DNA from: Martelella alba
GTDB taxonomy: Bacteria; Pseudomonadota; Alphaproteobacteria; Rhizobiales; Rhizobiaceae
Direction of reading: 5' to 3'
Assembly: GCF_006516955.1 (NCBI RefSeq)
Contig: NZ_VHLG01000012.1
Span: forward strand, 165,641-229,640
Length of the DNA: 64,000 bases
Shown here: in pieces, positions 33,154 through 40,079 of the stretch
How the letters are laid out: the number at the start of each line of letters is the position of its first letter
Position numbering within the stretch: position 1 is the stretch's first letter
Notes under the pieces: generated by a model
Told to the model about the DNA's origin: nothing
The model's input: the letters and a program-made list of their open reading frames with translations, nothing else
The model's database searches: none
Program-made: the position numbers and the translations under genes

Positions 33154-33849
33154 TCAGAGGCTGTTGAGGGCCGCATGTGCTGCTGCGGCGTGAGATGCAT
33201 CCAGAGCGTGATCGTCGCCAATCAGTTGGCGTAGAAGGCTGAACCATTCGTCGGCGGCAGCCATCGCTGGCCATGGCGTCACAGCGCCCCTGGTTTTAGG
33301 TTTGACTGTTCGGGGAAGGCGCTTCGCGGCGGTATCGCCGAAAAGCGCGCGTACTTCTTCGCGCAGCATGCGCCGGTCCATGGTCTCGACCAGATGGCGC
33401 TGGCTGTTTGTCCAGAACTGAGGCGACGGCAGACCGGCCGCGCGATAGATGGCATCGTCCCAGCCGTCTTTCAGTCTCCTGAGGCTGCTACGGAACACAT
33501 TGCCGGTGCCTGGCTTGGCTTGGTCGCAGATCGCGGCAATCGCGTCCTGTGCCGGCGTCACGATATCGCCGAACAGACCTTCATGCGCATCGTGGAGCAG
33601 AAACAGCGCCGCCGAAACGTCGTTGCCGCCTTCGTTCAGGATGGCGCGGGCACCCATGGCGCAATGCTGCGCAACGGAATAGGCCGGTCCATTATGGCGG
33701 CCATTGAAGCGGGCGATTTTGGAAAGTGCATCGCCGAGCGCAACGAAGTTGACCTCCTCGACCGCTGGCGCGAGCAGGTCCATGCGGCTGCCATTGGGTC
33801 GGAATGAGTGGACGGGTTCCGGCGCAAGTCGGGTGAAGGAAAGCTCCAT
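33154..33849 (-). CDS. Phage HD-domain phosphohydrolase
   Basis: A 231-residue protein with an HD metal-binding core: YSVAQHCAMGARAI (first His), ALFLLHDAHEGLFGDIVTP (the HD pair plus a following conserved region). Residues FVALGDALSKIARFNGRH before it fit the YfbR/YfdR group of 5'-nucleotidase-like enzymes, which many phages carry to adjust nucleotide pools. Start at 33849 has AGGAG 6 bases before the ATG; longer frames do not. Directly upstream of ssb in the leftward operon. Substrate not predictable. Confidence 0.85.
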   Translation of the reverse strand: MELSFTRLAPEPVHSFRPNGSRMDLLAPAVEEVNFVALGDALSKIARFNGRHNGPAYSVAQHCAMGARAILNEGGNDVSAALFLLHDAHEGLFGDIVTPAQDAIAAICDQAKPGTGNVFRSSLRRLKDGWDDAIYRAAGLPSPQFWTNSQRHLVETMDRRMLREEVRALFGDTAAKRLPRTVKPKTRGAVTPWPAMAAADEWFSLLRQLIGDDHALDASHAAAAHAALNSL

Positions 33850-33850
33850 T

Positions 33851-34006
33851 CTAAACTCCTGCTGCTGCGGCAAGTGCCGCCTCAAGGGCGAAAAGCTGGT
33901 GGATCAAAAGCACGATGGCGAAGGCAGACAGCGGCACAATGAATGCCAATGCGAGGCGGGCCATGAAGCGGCAATCCGCTGCGGTCAAAGGATGGCGGTG
34001 CGTCAT
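33851..34006 (-). CDS. 51-residue single-pass membrane protein of the prophage
   Basis: Short frame MTHRHPLTAADCRFMARLAL then a hydrophobic stretch (FIVPLSAFAIVLLIHQLF) and an Ala-rich tail ending AAAAGV. One transmembrane helix about residues 15-38. Its stop (33851-33853) precedes the HD-hydrolase ATG by one base, and the AGGAG used by that gene sits in its last codons. First gene of the leftward early operon downstream of the operator at 34186-34224. Might act in superinfection or in membrane targeting; no family recognised. Confidence 0.55.
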   Translation of the reverse strand: MTHRHPLTAADCRFMARLALAFIVPLSAFAIVLLIHQLFALEAALAAAAGV

Positions 34007-34185
34007 GCGTCACCGCCTTGCGTGCCTTTGGCTTGTCGCCATTGAGAGAATTGTCTTGTCATCGCCACTAGCCTTTCCTCAGTGCCCGCCACCGGCCGGC
34101 ACGTTGGTGCGGTGGTCAGTCCGGTGACGGGCGGGGATATCGGGCGGGAGGTAAGCCCGATGACGGAAAGGGTAACGGGCAATAG

Positions 34186-34224
34186 CCCATTTGTAAATGG
34201 GAAATAGCCCACTTTATAAATGTG
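34186..34224 (-). promoter_or_regulatory. Left operator (OL-like) of the prophage switch
   Basis: CCCATTTGTAAATGGG (34186-34201), a palindrome with 7-base arms around a GT centre, followed by a degenerate copy CCCACTT-TAT-AAATGTG (34208-34224). The same core occurs at 34969-34984 on the other side of the repressor gene. It sits upstream of the leftward operon and beyond the 3' end of the repressor gene. Confidence 0.75.
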
Positions 34225-34309
34225 AGATTTTGCGCGCCTTCACTGGGCAAAAAAATGGCCCGATCTAACGGGCCATCAACAGGATCTAGAAAAGCAAGAA
34301 AGGCATATA

Positions 34310-34921
34310 TTAGTGATAGCCATTCCCCAAAGACTCTTGCGGGAGGATGGCGAAAATCTCGCCCAGCCAGATTGGTTCGGTTCCCTCGATCGGGGCTGCA
34401 TTGAATGAGGTCAATGTCACTGGGGAGCCGCGCATAATTGTCTTGATAAAACGTCTGCCATCTGCGGTTCTTACGACGGCTTCACGGCCGAAAAACCATT
34501 CGATAGGGCGCTTCTGATCTTTGAAAACCACGATAACCATACCATCGCGGTAGACTGGAAGCATCGAAGATCCCCGGACCTGAAACGCAATCATATCAGC
34601 GGGCATGGGTAGTGGCATGGTGATTTGCTCAAGACCCTCAGGGGGCACTTGTTCGAAATCAGGTTCAATCTGCGCGCCGGCTCCAACATATCCCATTAGC
34701 GGAATTTCGAATCCTCCTCGTGGCGCATTGTCCAGGTCGGCCTCATCGATATCGAGAACACGAGCCAGAGCCTTCAGGTTCTCGAATGATGGCTCACGAT
34801 TCCTCTTAAGCATATCGCGAACGAATGTCTCGCCGCGTCCGGCTTTCAGGGACGCAGCCTTCATGCTCATTCCCTTCGCCTGAAGGGCGGCTTCAATGCG
34901 CTTTTTCCAGTCATTGTTCAT
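34310..34921 (-). CDS. CI/LexA-type phage repressor (HTH plus S24 peptidase)
   Basis: Lysogeny repressor of 203 residues. N-terminal HTH (about 1-60): WKKRIEAALQAKGMSMKAAS, LKAGRGETFVRDMLKRNREP. C-terminal S24 domain (about 80-203) with the Ser nucleophile in VRGSSMLPVYRDG and the Lys in DGRRFIKTIMRG, so RecA-stimulated self-cleavage and SOS induction are expected. Usually a Ala/Cys-Gly cleavage site is present; GYVGAGAQ (about residue 78) fits. I use the ATG at 34921; a GTG at 34957 is an alternative start, nearer the operator. Operators of the same sequence flank the gene on both sides. Confidence 0.93.
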   Translation of the reverse strand: MNNDWKKRIEAALQAKGMSMKAASLKAGRGETFVRDMLKRNREPSFENLKALARVLDIDEADLDNAPRGGFEIPLMGYVGAGAQIEPDFEQVPPEGLEQITMPLPMPADMIAFQVRGSSMLPVYRDGMVIVVFKDQKRPIEWFFGREAVVRTADGRRFIKTIMRGSPVTLTSFNAAPIEGTEPIWLGEIFAILPQESLGNGYH

Positions 34922-34968
34922 GGTTGGGACATTGCCCAAATCAGAAAGATTAGTCACGGGGGTTATTT

Positions 34969-34996
34969 CCCATTGCCAAATGGGCGATTGCCCATT
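34969..34996. promoter_or_regulatory. Right operator (OR-like) between repressor and Cro-like gene
   Basis: Two overlapping palindromes: CCCATTGCCAAATGGG (34969-34984) and AATGGGCGATTGCCCATT (34979-34996). They lie between the divergent repressor and Cro-like genes, so one repressor dimer pair can cover both promoters. The half-site CCCATT(T/G) is the same as in the left operator. Confidence 0.8.
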
Positions 34997-35007
34997 ACGT
35001 TGTCCGC

Positions 35008-35208
35008 ATGATGGATATGGATGAACTGCTCAAAAAGATTGAGGCCTATTGTCGAGAGGTTGGTGTTGCTGAAACGACTTTCGGGAAGAGAGTTGTCAAT
35101 GATGGCAAGCTGGTTGCCAGACTGAGGTCCGGGAAAACGATTAGCCTTTCGACTTTCAATCGCATCCTCCTCGTATTGGATGAAGGGCGGGTTGGGGTTG
35201 CAAAATGA
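35008..35208 (+). CDS. Cro-like small DNA-binding protein
   Basis: 66 residues, first gene rightward from the operator. DELLKKIEAYCREVGVAETT then FGKRVVNDGKLVARLRSG reads as an HTH with recognition helix around FGKRVVNDGK; similar small proteins are common in rhizobial phages and genomes. Position opposite the CI-type repressor is what makes it the Cro candidate. ATG codons at 35008, 35011 and 35017 are all possible; none has a strong ribosome site, as expected for a near-leaderless message. Confidence 0.75.
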   Translation: MMDMDELLKKIEAYCREVGVAETTFGKRVVNDGKLVARLRSGKTISLSTFNRILLVLDEGRVGVAK

Positions 35209-35411
35209 AGATGCTCGATAACCGCGAAGTTCAGGATCAGTTTTTTTGTCATTTTGCAGTCAGACATGACACGCCTTCTTCTTTCGAGGCTATGGCAGCT
35301 TACCGTGCCTTCATCGTGTGCTGCCGGGGCTTCAATGTTGCGACGGCAATGCAGCAACATCAATTCAGGCGGCGCGATCCGCCTTCACTGCTGCTGATGC
35401 AAGAACCATAG
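35205..35411 (+). CDS. Small phage protein of unknown function
   Basis: 68 residues, starting in the stop of the Cro-like gene (ATGA). Contains aromatic and Cys residues (FFCHFAVRHD, FIVCCRGFNVATAMQQH). The central part AYRAFIVCCRGFNVATAM may be a helix pair. No family recognised; ribosome site poor. Confidence 0.45.
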   Translation: MKMLDNREVQDQFFCHFAVRHDTPSSFEAMAAYRAFIVCCRGFNVATAMQQHQFRRRDPPSLLLMQEP

Positions 35412-35480
35412 CGGCGGTCCTTCCGCCAATCACCGAAGATTTTTCTGAAAAGTTTTCCTTGAATTCTCAGGGAGGGATAC

Positions 35481-35936
35481 GTGCGCGCAATTTTTGACGA
35501 AAACGACAAGAAACTGAAAGCGGCAACGCGCCGTGCGATTAAGGCGGCTGGCGGCAGCGACAGCTTCGCGCATGTCACGCGGGTCTCGGTCGCGCAGCTT
35601 TCGAAATATGGGCTGGCGAGTGAAGACCATACCGAGACCTTCGTTCCGATCGATATCGCGCTTGAAGCGGATCTGGAGGCGGGGGCGCCTATCATTGCTT
35701 CTGAACTGGCGCGCCTGCAGGGGTTCCGCCTTGTGCGAGCTGCCGATGAGGATGCAGGACACAAGCTTGCCTTCCGCGATATTTCATCAATCGGGCTGAC
35801 CTTCTCGAATTTCCAGAAGGCCATGCATGACGCGTTGGCCGATGACGGCTCGGTGGATGATGCTGAGCGCCAGGTTATCCAGCGTCATGGTGACAAAATG
35901 GCCCGTGCCCTTATCGAGCTCTTGGGGAGGGTATGA
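35481..35936 (+). CDS. Phage regulatory protein, CII-like
   Basis: 151 residues from a GTG with GGAGGG 6 bases upstream. N-terminal region KLKAATRRAIKAAGGSDSFA and HVTRVSVAQLSKYGLASE looks like a degenerate HTH that tests for replication of phage (CII/CP76-like proteins have this RAIKAAGG...VTRVS..QLSRY pattern). Middle PIDIALEADLEAGAPIIASELARLQGFRL fits the same group. C-terminal part is helical. It probably acts as an early transcription regulator. Confidence 0.6.
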   Translation: MRAIFDENDKKLKAATRRAIKAAGGSDSFAHVTRVSVAQLSKYGLASEDHTETFVPIDIALEADLEAGAPIIASELARLQGFRLVRAADEDAGHKLAFRDISSIGLTFSNFQKAMHDALADDGSVDDAERQVIQRHGDKMARALIELLGRV

Positions 35937-36124
35937 GCATGGCCACATCTCGTCTTGTTGCCAAAGAACATGACACCCAAAATGGGCAGCAATCGCCAAG
36001 CAAAGCTTCCAAGCCCTGCAAGATCTCCTATGGCTGCGGATTCTATTTCTGCCAGACCTGCGGCGGCAGCGACTACCCGAATGACAAACCCTTTGCCTGT
36101 GAGACATGGGGTGTCGGCGCATGA
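35933..36124 (+). CDS. Small Cys-rich phage protein
   Basis: 63 residues, starting in the stop of the CII-like gene (ATGA 35933-35936) and ending in the start of the next. Four or five Cys in CKISYGCGFYFCQTCGGSDY suggest a zinc knuckle. Function unknown. Confidence 0.6.
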   Translation: MSMATSRLVAKEHDTQNGQQSPSKASKPCKISYGCGFYFCQTCGGSDYPNDKPFACETWGVGA

Positions 36125-36795
36125 TCTGGACCGACAAGAATATTCAGACGGCAGCCGAGCTTAGCCGCAGTGGCCTGAGCTATCGCGATATTGCGGAGAG
36201 ATTCGGCGTCAGTCGTGGTTCAGTTGCAGGGCTTGCCAATCGCCGTCGCGACCTCTTCCCGAAGGCAGCCGCACGGGCCAAGACTGAAGCAAAGCCTGTC
36301 GAAGCGAAGAAACCCAAAGCCCGCGCGAAAAACTATGCGGATAGGTTTGCCTGGGATGATGCCAAGCGCCAGCGGGCAGTTTCGCTCTGGAAATCCGGCA
36401 AGAGCTATCGCGAAATTGGCGATGTGCTTGGCTGTGACCGCACGACGGTTGGCATGCTGGCAAAGCGCCGGCCCGATCTCTTCCCGAAGCACGAAAAGCC
36501 AAAGCCTGAGCCGGTTCGCAAGTTCACGAAGCCCACGGCACGCATGGCGTCATTTGCTCTTTCATTTCGCCAGAAGACGGCTTCAGGCACGCGGCGCGAT
36601 CTATCGGTACACGCAATCGAGGGCGTCCCTTCGAAGAGATTTGTCGATGTCGGCGCCCATGAGTGCCGGTTTCCGCTGGTCGCCTTTGATGCGGCGGACG
36701 GACTTGATGTTCCGTGCTGTGCGGCCGAAACGATGCCTGGCCAAAGCTGGTGCGCGCATCACTTTCGAGTTGTCTTTCCGGGGAGGGGGAGATGA
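36121..36795 (+). CDS. GcrA-family regulator with two N-terminal HTH units
   Basis: 224 residues, starting in the preceding stop (ATGA). Two related HTH units lie in tandem: residues about 1-45 (IWTDKNIQTAAELSRSGLSY, RDIAERFGVSRGSVAGL, RRRDLFPK) and about 75-125 (FAWDDAKRQRAVSLWKSGKS, YREIGDVLGCDRTTVGML, RRPDLFPK). Both end in the same RR-x-DLFPK. The C-terminus, HECRFPLVAF...CCAAETMPGQSWCAHH, is the Cys/His signature that closes GcrA proteins. GcrA works with sigma-70 at CcrM-methylated promoters in alphaproteobacteria and normally has one HTH. This phage form may recruit host RNA polymerase to phage late or methylated promoters (inference). Confidence 0.8.
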   Translation: MIWTDKNIQTAAELSRSGLSYRDIAERFGVSRGSVAGLANRRRDLFPKAAARAKTEAKPVEAKKPKARAKNYADRFAWDDAKRQRAVSLWKSGKSYREIGDVLGCDRTTVGMLAKRRPDLFPKHEKPKPEPVRKFTKPTARMASFALSFRQKTASGTRRDLSVHAIEGVPSKRFVDVGAHECRFPLVAFDAADGLDVPCCAAETMPGQSWCAHHFRVVFPGRGR

Positions 36796-36812
36796 ACATA
36801 ACGGAGAGGATA

Positions 36813-37913
36813 TCAATCGACATTCATGAAATCGTCAAAGCTCTCTCTTGCCGAGAGGAAACTGGACCAATCCATGGAGGTGAATTCTGTTTCATCAGAT
36901 GTCAGAACGATCAAGCTAGGTATATTTTCGTATATGAAATAGCAATTTTTGAATTTTGCAGATATGAAAGACGTATCGGTAAATCTTTCGTAGAAAATAA
37001 AATTGCACCCGCTGAAATCGCAATCACAAAAATAGTTTTCATTAATATCGTCAATTCTTATTTCTTTAAATCTGCATTTAATAAAATAACAGTCACTAAA
37101 AGTTGCTTCTTTTGTGTCGATTTTACCGTTATATATTTTCACGTTACGAAAACTAATTTTCGGCTCTTGCATTATTGTGGAAATGTGAGGTCTATTTTCG
37201 TTCGTAATAATACCACCGCTGTAAGATTGGGATGCGAACCCTTCAACCAAAACCCACTCGAAATTGTCGTTCGGAGCTTCGAATACTGCGGAAATGTTGG
37301 ATCGGGCGCCAAGTTTAATTCCCTCAGAAAGTGCATCTTTGATGAGTTTGAGATAGGGCAGGTCTGCAGCACTTTTGTAGTTCTCTTTCCATTCGGAAGC
37401 GATCAAAGTCATGGCCGGATTGCGAAGAACTTCATAGTCCAGCCCACAAATGACTTCGCGGAGGATCGCGACGCCGGCGATCTTTTGATGTGCTCCTTCA
37501 GCCTCGAGCAGTTTTGTGCCTTCAGCGAGAAGGTCAATGTATCGAGCTGCGTTGCTAGAGTCGATTTGTCTTCGAAGCAATTCAACCTGTTCTCTTTGTT
37601 GGTCGACCTGTTCTCTCTGGCGTTCAAGCTGATTAATTTGCGTGTCTACCTGTTCACGTTGAATGCGCACTTGCTGATCCGTCATCATACCGCGCCAAAT
37701 GATTGTGGCGAAGGTTGTGAGGCCAGCTGCGATCAAAAGGTAGTCTTTCAAAATAGCAACGTGATCTTTATTGACTCTAGCCCAGCTCAAACCAAAGCCA
37801 AAGCTGAGGATTATGCTTCCAACGCCAACTACAATTGCGAAAAGCATCGCAACAAAACCAAGGCATCCTTGCCAGGTCTTTTCGTCAGTTTTCAAATTTG
37901 GCTTCATGCTCAT
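36813..37913 (-). CDS. Two-TM, coiled-coil, pentapeptide-repeat membrane protein (prophage cargo)
   Basis: 366 residues on the strand opposite to all surrounding early genes and visibly AT-richer. Layout: two transmembrane helices (about 18-44 and 53-76); a Gln/Glu/Arg coiled coil (about 78-120) with repeated QREQVD units; a helical part (AARYIDLLAEGTKLLEAEG, KIAGVAILREVICGLDYEVL) of the kind seen before pentapeptide domains; and a C-terminal region (about 250-345) of A/C-D/N-F-type repeats such as FSDCYFIKCRF, FCDCDFSGCNF, FISAKFKNCYF. The pentapeptide part should face the cytoplasm. Own promoter in 37914-37993. A lysogenic-conversion role such as superinfection exclusion or anti-phage defence is inferred from position, not shown. 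ATG at 37907 is an alternative start. Confidence 0.8.
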   Translation of the reverse strand: MSMKPNLKTDEKTWQGCLGFVAMLFAIVVGVGSIILSFGFGLSWARVNKDHVAILKDYLLIAAGLTTFATIIWRGMMTDQQVRIQREQVDTQINQLERQREQVDQQREQVELLRRQIDSSNAARYIDLLAEGTKLLEAEGAHQKIAGVAILREVICGLDYEVLRNPAMTLIASEWKENYKSAADLPYLKLIKDALSEGIKLGARSNISAVFEAPNDNFEWVLVEGFASQSYSGGIITNENRPHISTIMQEPKISFRNVKIYNGKIDTKEATFSDCYFIKCRFKEIRIDDINENYFCDCDFSGCNFIFYERFTDTSFISAKFKNCYFIYENIPSLIVLTSDETEFTSMDWSSFLSARESFDDFMNVD

Positions 37914-37993
37914 TGTGCCCAGTTCCAACGCTTCTCCAAAAGCTATGACATAGTCTCCCGCCGAACTTCAAGCGTACTAGTCCAGGAGGGATC

Positions 37994-38383
37994 ATGACTA
38001 TGAGCAGACCTCGGCTCTATGTTGTTACGGACGATGCGGTCTGGGCCTGCCTGTCTGTTTTCGGCTGTGGCCTTTACGGCCTGCCGGAATGGGCCGCTAT
38101 TGCTTCGGACGCTGATGCGATTGCCGCGATCCCGTCAGGTTCACTTCACATTGCCTGCTGGCACAGTTCAACGGCCGAAAGTCGCTTCTTGCAGCGCATC
38201 TGCACTGAGCGCTGGGCGGCGCGTGAACTGATTACTGCGCCATCAGACTGGCTTGTGCGGATCGAAGAGCTGATCGCGAAACGAGATCAGCTTCCAGATG
38301 TCGATGCGCGCAGACAGGAGTCTGCCAATCAGCCTGAAAACCAAGAAACACCGAAACATGCGAGGGCCGGAAAATGGCACTGA
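37994..38383 (+). CDS. Hypothetical phage protein
   Basis: 129 residues, ATG preceded by AGGAGG 4 bases upstream, a strong site. The first 90 residues look folded (RPRLYVVTDDAVWACLSVFG, HIACWHSSTAESRFLQRI), the rest is a charged tail. No family recognised. Overlaps the next gene by 10 bases. Confidence 0.6.
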   Translation: MTMSRPRLYVVTDDAVWACLSVFGCGLYGLPEWAAIASDADAIAAIPSGSLHIACWHSSTAESRFLQRICTERWAARELITAPSDWLVRIEELIAKRDQLPDVDARRQESANQPENQETPKHARAGKWH

Positions 38384-38571
38384 CCAATGATCGACCCGAA
38401 GAGCTTCTCACGGGAAAGTTTGTTCAGCTTGAAACCGAATGGGAAGACTGTGTGTTTGGTGAGTTCGACTGCCGCCTGAGCGATCTCTTGCGTGCGCCTG
38501 AGCCATTGCGCAGCGAAGGCATAGCACTGATCAATCAGCGACATGAGGAACTGCTGGAGCAGGGCCGATGA
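38374..38571 (+). CDS. Small acidic phage protein
   Basis: 65 residues, acidic (ETEWEDCVFGEFDCRLSDLL). Sits between two overlapping genes and ends in the start codon of the methyltransferase-like gene (ATGA). No family recognised. Confidence 0.55.
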   Translation: MALTNDRPEELLTGKFVQLETEWEDCVFGEFDCRLSDLLRAPEPLRSEGIALINQRHEELLEQGR

Positions 38572-39290
38572 AGACGCTGCGTGTCCTGATTGGTTGCGAG
38601 ACTTCAGGCGTTGTGCGCCGTGCCTTCGATGCGCTCGGTCATGATGTTTGGTCTTGCGATCTGCTGCCTTCGGAAGATCGCAGTAACCGTCATGTTATCT
38701 GTGATGTGCGGGATATCCTGCTTGATGGCTGGGATCTTCTGGCGGTCATGCATCCGCCTTGCACGCGTCTTTGCAACAGTGGTGTCCGCTGGCTGAAAGA
38801 GCCGCCGAGAAACGTGCCAAATGAAGCAACGGCGGACGAAAAAGCCTTGTGGCCGATATTCTCGCGCGAAGAGAAGCCGGCGATCATGTGGCAGCTGCTG
38901 GATGAGGGGGCGGCGCTGTTTTCGGCCTGCTGGAATGCACCGATCAAGCGCATCGCTGTCGAAAACCCGATCATGCATCGATATGCAAAAGAGCGGATCG
39001 ACGGCTATCAGAAACCGGCGCAGACGGTTCAGCCCTGGTGGTTCGGTGATCGTGCCTTCAAGGCCACGTCTTTCTATCTGCGTGGGCTTGATCCGCTGGT
39101 CGAGACAAACAGGCTTGTCCCGCCGAGGCCGCGCACGGATGAACACAAGAAATGGTCCATCGTCCATCGTGCCTCGCCAGGGCAGGATCGCGCCAGACTG
39201 CGCTCGCGTACCTATCCCGGTATCGCGGCTGCCATGGCGGCACAGTGGGGCGGCGCAGCCCTTGAGCAGGAATATGGAGAGGCAGCATGA
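38568..39290 (+). CDS. Minimal C5-cytosine methyltransferase-like protein of the phage
   Basis: 240 residues. The N-terminus LRVLIGCETSGVVRRAFDAL then GHDVWSCDLLPSE is a SAM-binding strand-loop-helix like motifs I-II of C5-DNA methyltransferases. VMHPPCTRLCNSG supplies the Pro-Cys of motif IV (the catalytic Cys) and VENPIMHRY matches the Glu-Asn of motif VI. Motif VIII and a large target-recognition domain are missing or very short (PWWFGDRAFKATSFYLRGL instead). Such shortened proteins are common in phages and usually annotated as DNA methyltransferases. It might modify phage DNA against restriction. Strong GGAGCAGGG site before the ATG. Confidence 0.7.
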   Translation: MKTLRVLIGCETSGVVRRAFDALGHDVWSCDLLPSEDRSNRHVICDVRDILLDGWDLLAVMHPPCTRLCNSGVRWLKEPPRNVPNEATADEKALWPIFSREEKPAIMWQLLDEGAALFSACWNAPIKRIAVENPIMHRYAKERIDGYQKPAQTVQPWWFGDRAFKATSFYLRGLDPLVETNRLVPPRPRTDEHKKWSIVHRASPGQDRARLRSRTYPGIAAAMAAQWGGAALEQEYGEAA

Positions 39291-39298
39291 CCACTCTC

Positions 39299-39727
39299 CT
39301 ACTCTGCGGCCTCCAGACCGATGACAAGGCGCTGGCCCATGGCCTCAAGGGCGGCGACCATGAGCGGCAGCTTGGTGCGGGTGTCCGGGTCGAGCAGGCG
39401 GCGGGCTTCCTTTTCATCCTTGCCAATGCGGCGGGCAAGCTCGCTGCGGGTGATCCCGGCTGCGCGAAAGGTCTCGATAACCGCGATCTTCAGGGCGGTT
39501 TCCGGTTCCGGCATGATCATCTCGCCGGACGCCTTTGCCTCAGGCAGGGGGCGTTCAAGCTCAAGATAGGTGAGCAGGGCAACGCCGAGCGCATCGGCCG
39601 CCATGTCGCGCGCTTCGGCCATGGTGTCACCCTCGGTGATGGCTTCCGGGATATCTTCGAAGCTGACGACAAAGCCTTCGCCTTCTTCCATTGGCTCGAA
39701 TGTTGCTGCGTAAGCGTAAGTCTTCAT
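39299..39727 (-). CDS. hicB: HicB-family antitoxin with C-terminal HTH
   Basis: 142 residues. The N-terminal half has the partial RNase H-like HicB fold (YAATFEPMEEGEGFVVSFED, IPEAITEGDTMAEARDMAAD). The C-terminal half is an HTH of Cro/Xre type (FRAAGITRSELARRIGKDEK). Neutralises HicA and represses the pair. It is downstream of hicA by 42 bases, both on the minus strand inside a plus-strand early region. Operators for it are proposed at 39996-40044. Confidence 0.92.
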   Translation of the reverse strand: MKTYAYAATFEPMEEGEGFVVSFEDIPEAITEGDTMAEARDMAADALGVALLTYLELERPLPEAKASGEMIMPEPETALKIAVIETFRAAGITRSELARRIGKDEKEARRLLDPDTRTKLPLMVAALEAMGQRLVIGLEAAE

Positions 39728-39769
39728 GTTGTCTTGCCTTTCATCTTCTGGACAGGAGAGGTGAGGGGA

Positions 39770-39967
39770 TCAGTTGATCCCCAGCGCCTTCTTGATCTTC
39801 GCTGCCGTCTTGGGATCGATTTCCCGGCTCGGCAGGGTGGTGAAGCGGTCACCGAAATAGATGGTTGCGTGTCCGCCCTTGCCCTTCGCCTTGTTGACCC
39901 GGAAGTCGAGGCCTCTGGCCTTTGCCTCCTGTTTCAGTTCGGCGATGAAGCGATCTCTCTTGTCCAT
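39770..39967 (-). CDS. hicA: HicA-family mRNA interferase toxin
   Basis: 65 residues. Double-stranded RNA-binding-like fold with the active-site His in KGKGGHATIYFGDRF, as in HicA toxins, preceded by FIAELKQEAKARGLDFRVNK and followed by a final helix DPKTAAKIKKALGI. The ATG at 39967 has GGAGAGGGAA immediately before it. A longer frame to 40210 runs through the operator region and antisense to the primase gene, so is not used. Toxin first, antitoxin second, as usual for hicAB. Confidence 0.92.
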   Translation of the reverse strand: MDKRDRFIAELKQEAKARGLDFRVNKAKGKGGHATIYFGDRFTTLPSREIDPKTAAKIKKALGIN

Positions 39968-39995
39968 TTCCCTCTCCGTTTCGATGATTTGAATG

Positions 39996-40044
39996 TCGGA
40001 TATTTTTATCCGAACGTCAAGCGAAATCGGACAAAAATATCCGA
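39996..40044. promoter_or_regulatory. Twin operators between hicAB and the primase gene
   Basis: TCGGATA-TTTT-TATCCGA (39996-40013), perfect, and TCGGACA-AAAA-TATCCGA (40027-40044), one mismatch. Same arms, same 4-base spacer, 31 bases (three helical turns) centre to centre. They lie 28 bases before hicA and 35 before the divergent primase start, so one regulator, probably HicB, could control both directions. Confidence 0.8.
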
Positions 40045-40079
40045 AATCGTGACGGCGTCTGTGACAAGGGAGATCAGCT

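Noticed and set aside
34003..34212. 69-codon minus-strand frame ending at the start of the 51-residue membrane protein
   Set aside because: Its first half would be encoded by the operator palindrome itself, and no ribosome site is present. A 19-codon inner frame (from the ATG at about 34062) remains possible but is too short to support.
35979..35990. Additional repressor half-site (CCCAAAATGGGC) inside the small Cys-rich gene
   Set aside because: Arms and spacing do not match the CCCATTT-N2-AAATGGG operators; chance match is likely.
36714..37997. Long plus-strand open frame (over 400 codons) across the pentapeptide gene
   Set aside because: It is antisense to the minus-strand gene, which has clear membrane, coiled-coil and repeat structure; the plus frame has Cys/Phe-rich nonsense composition and no ribosome site.
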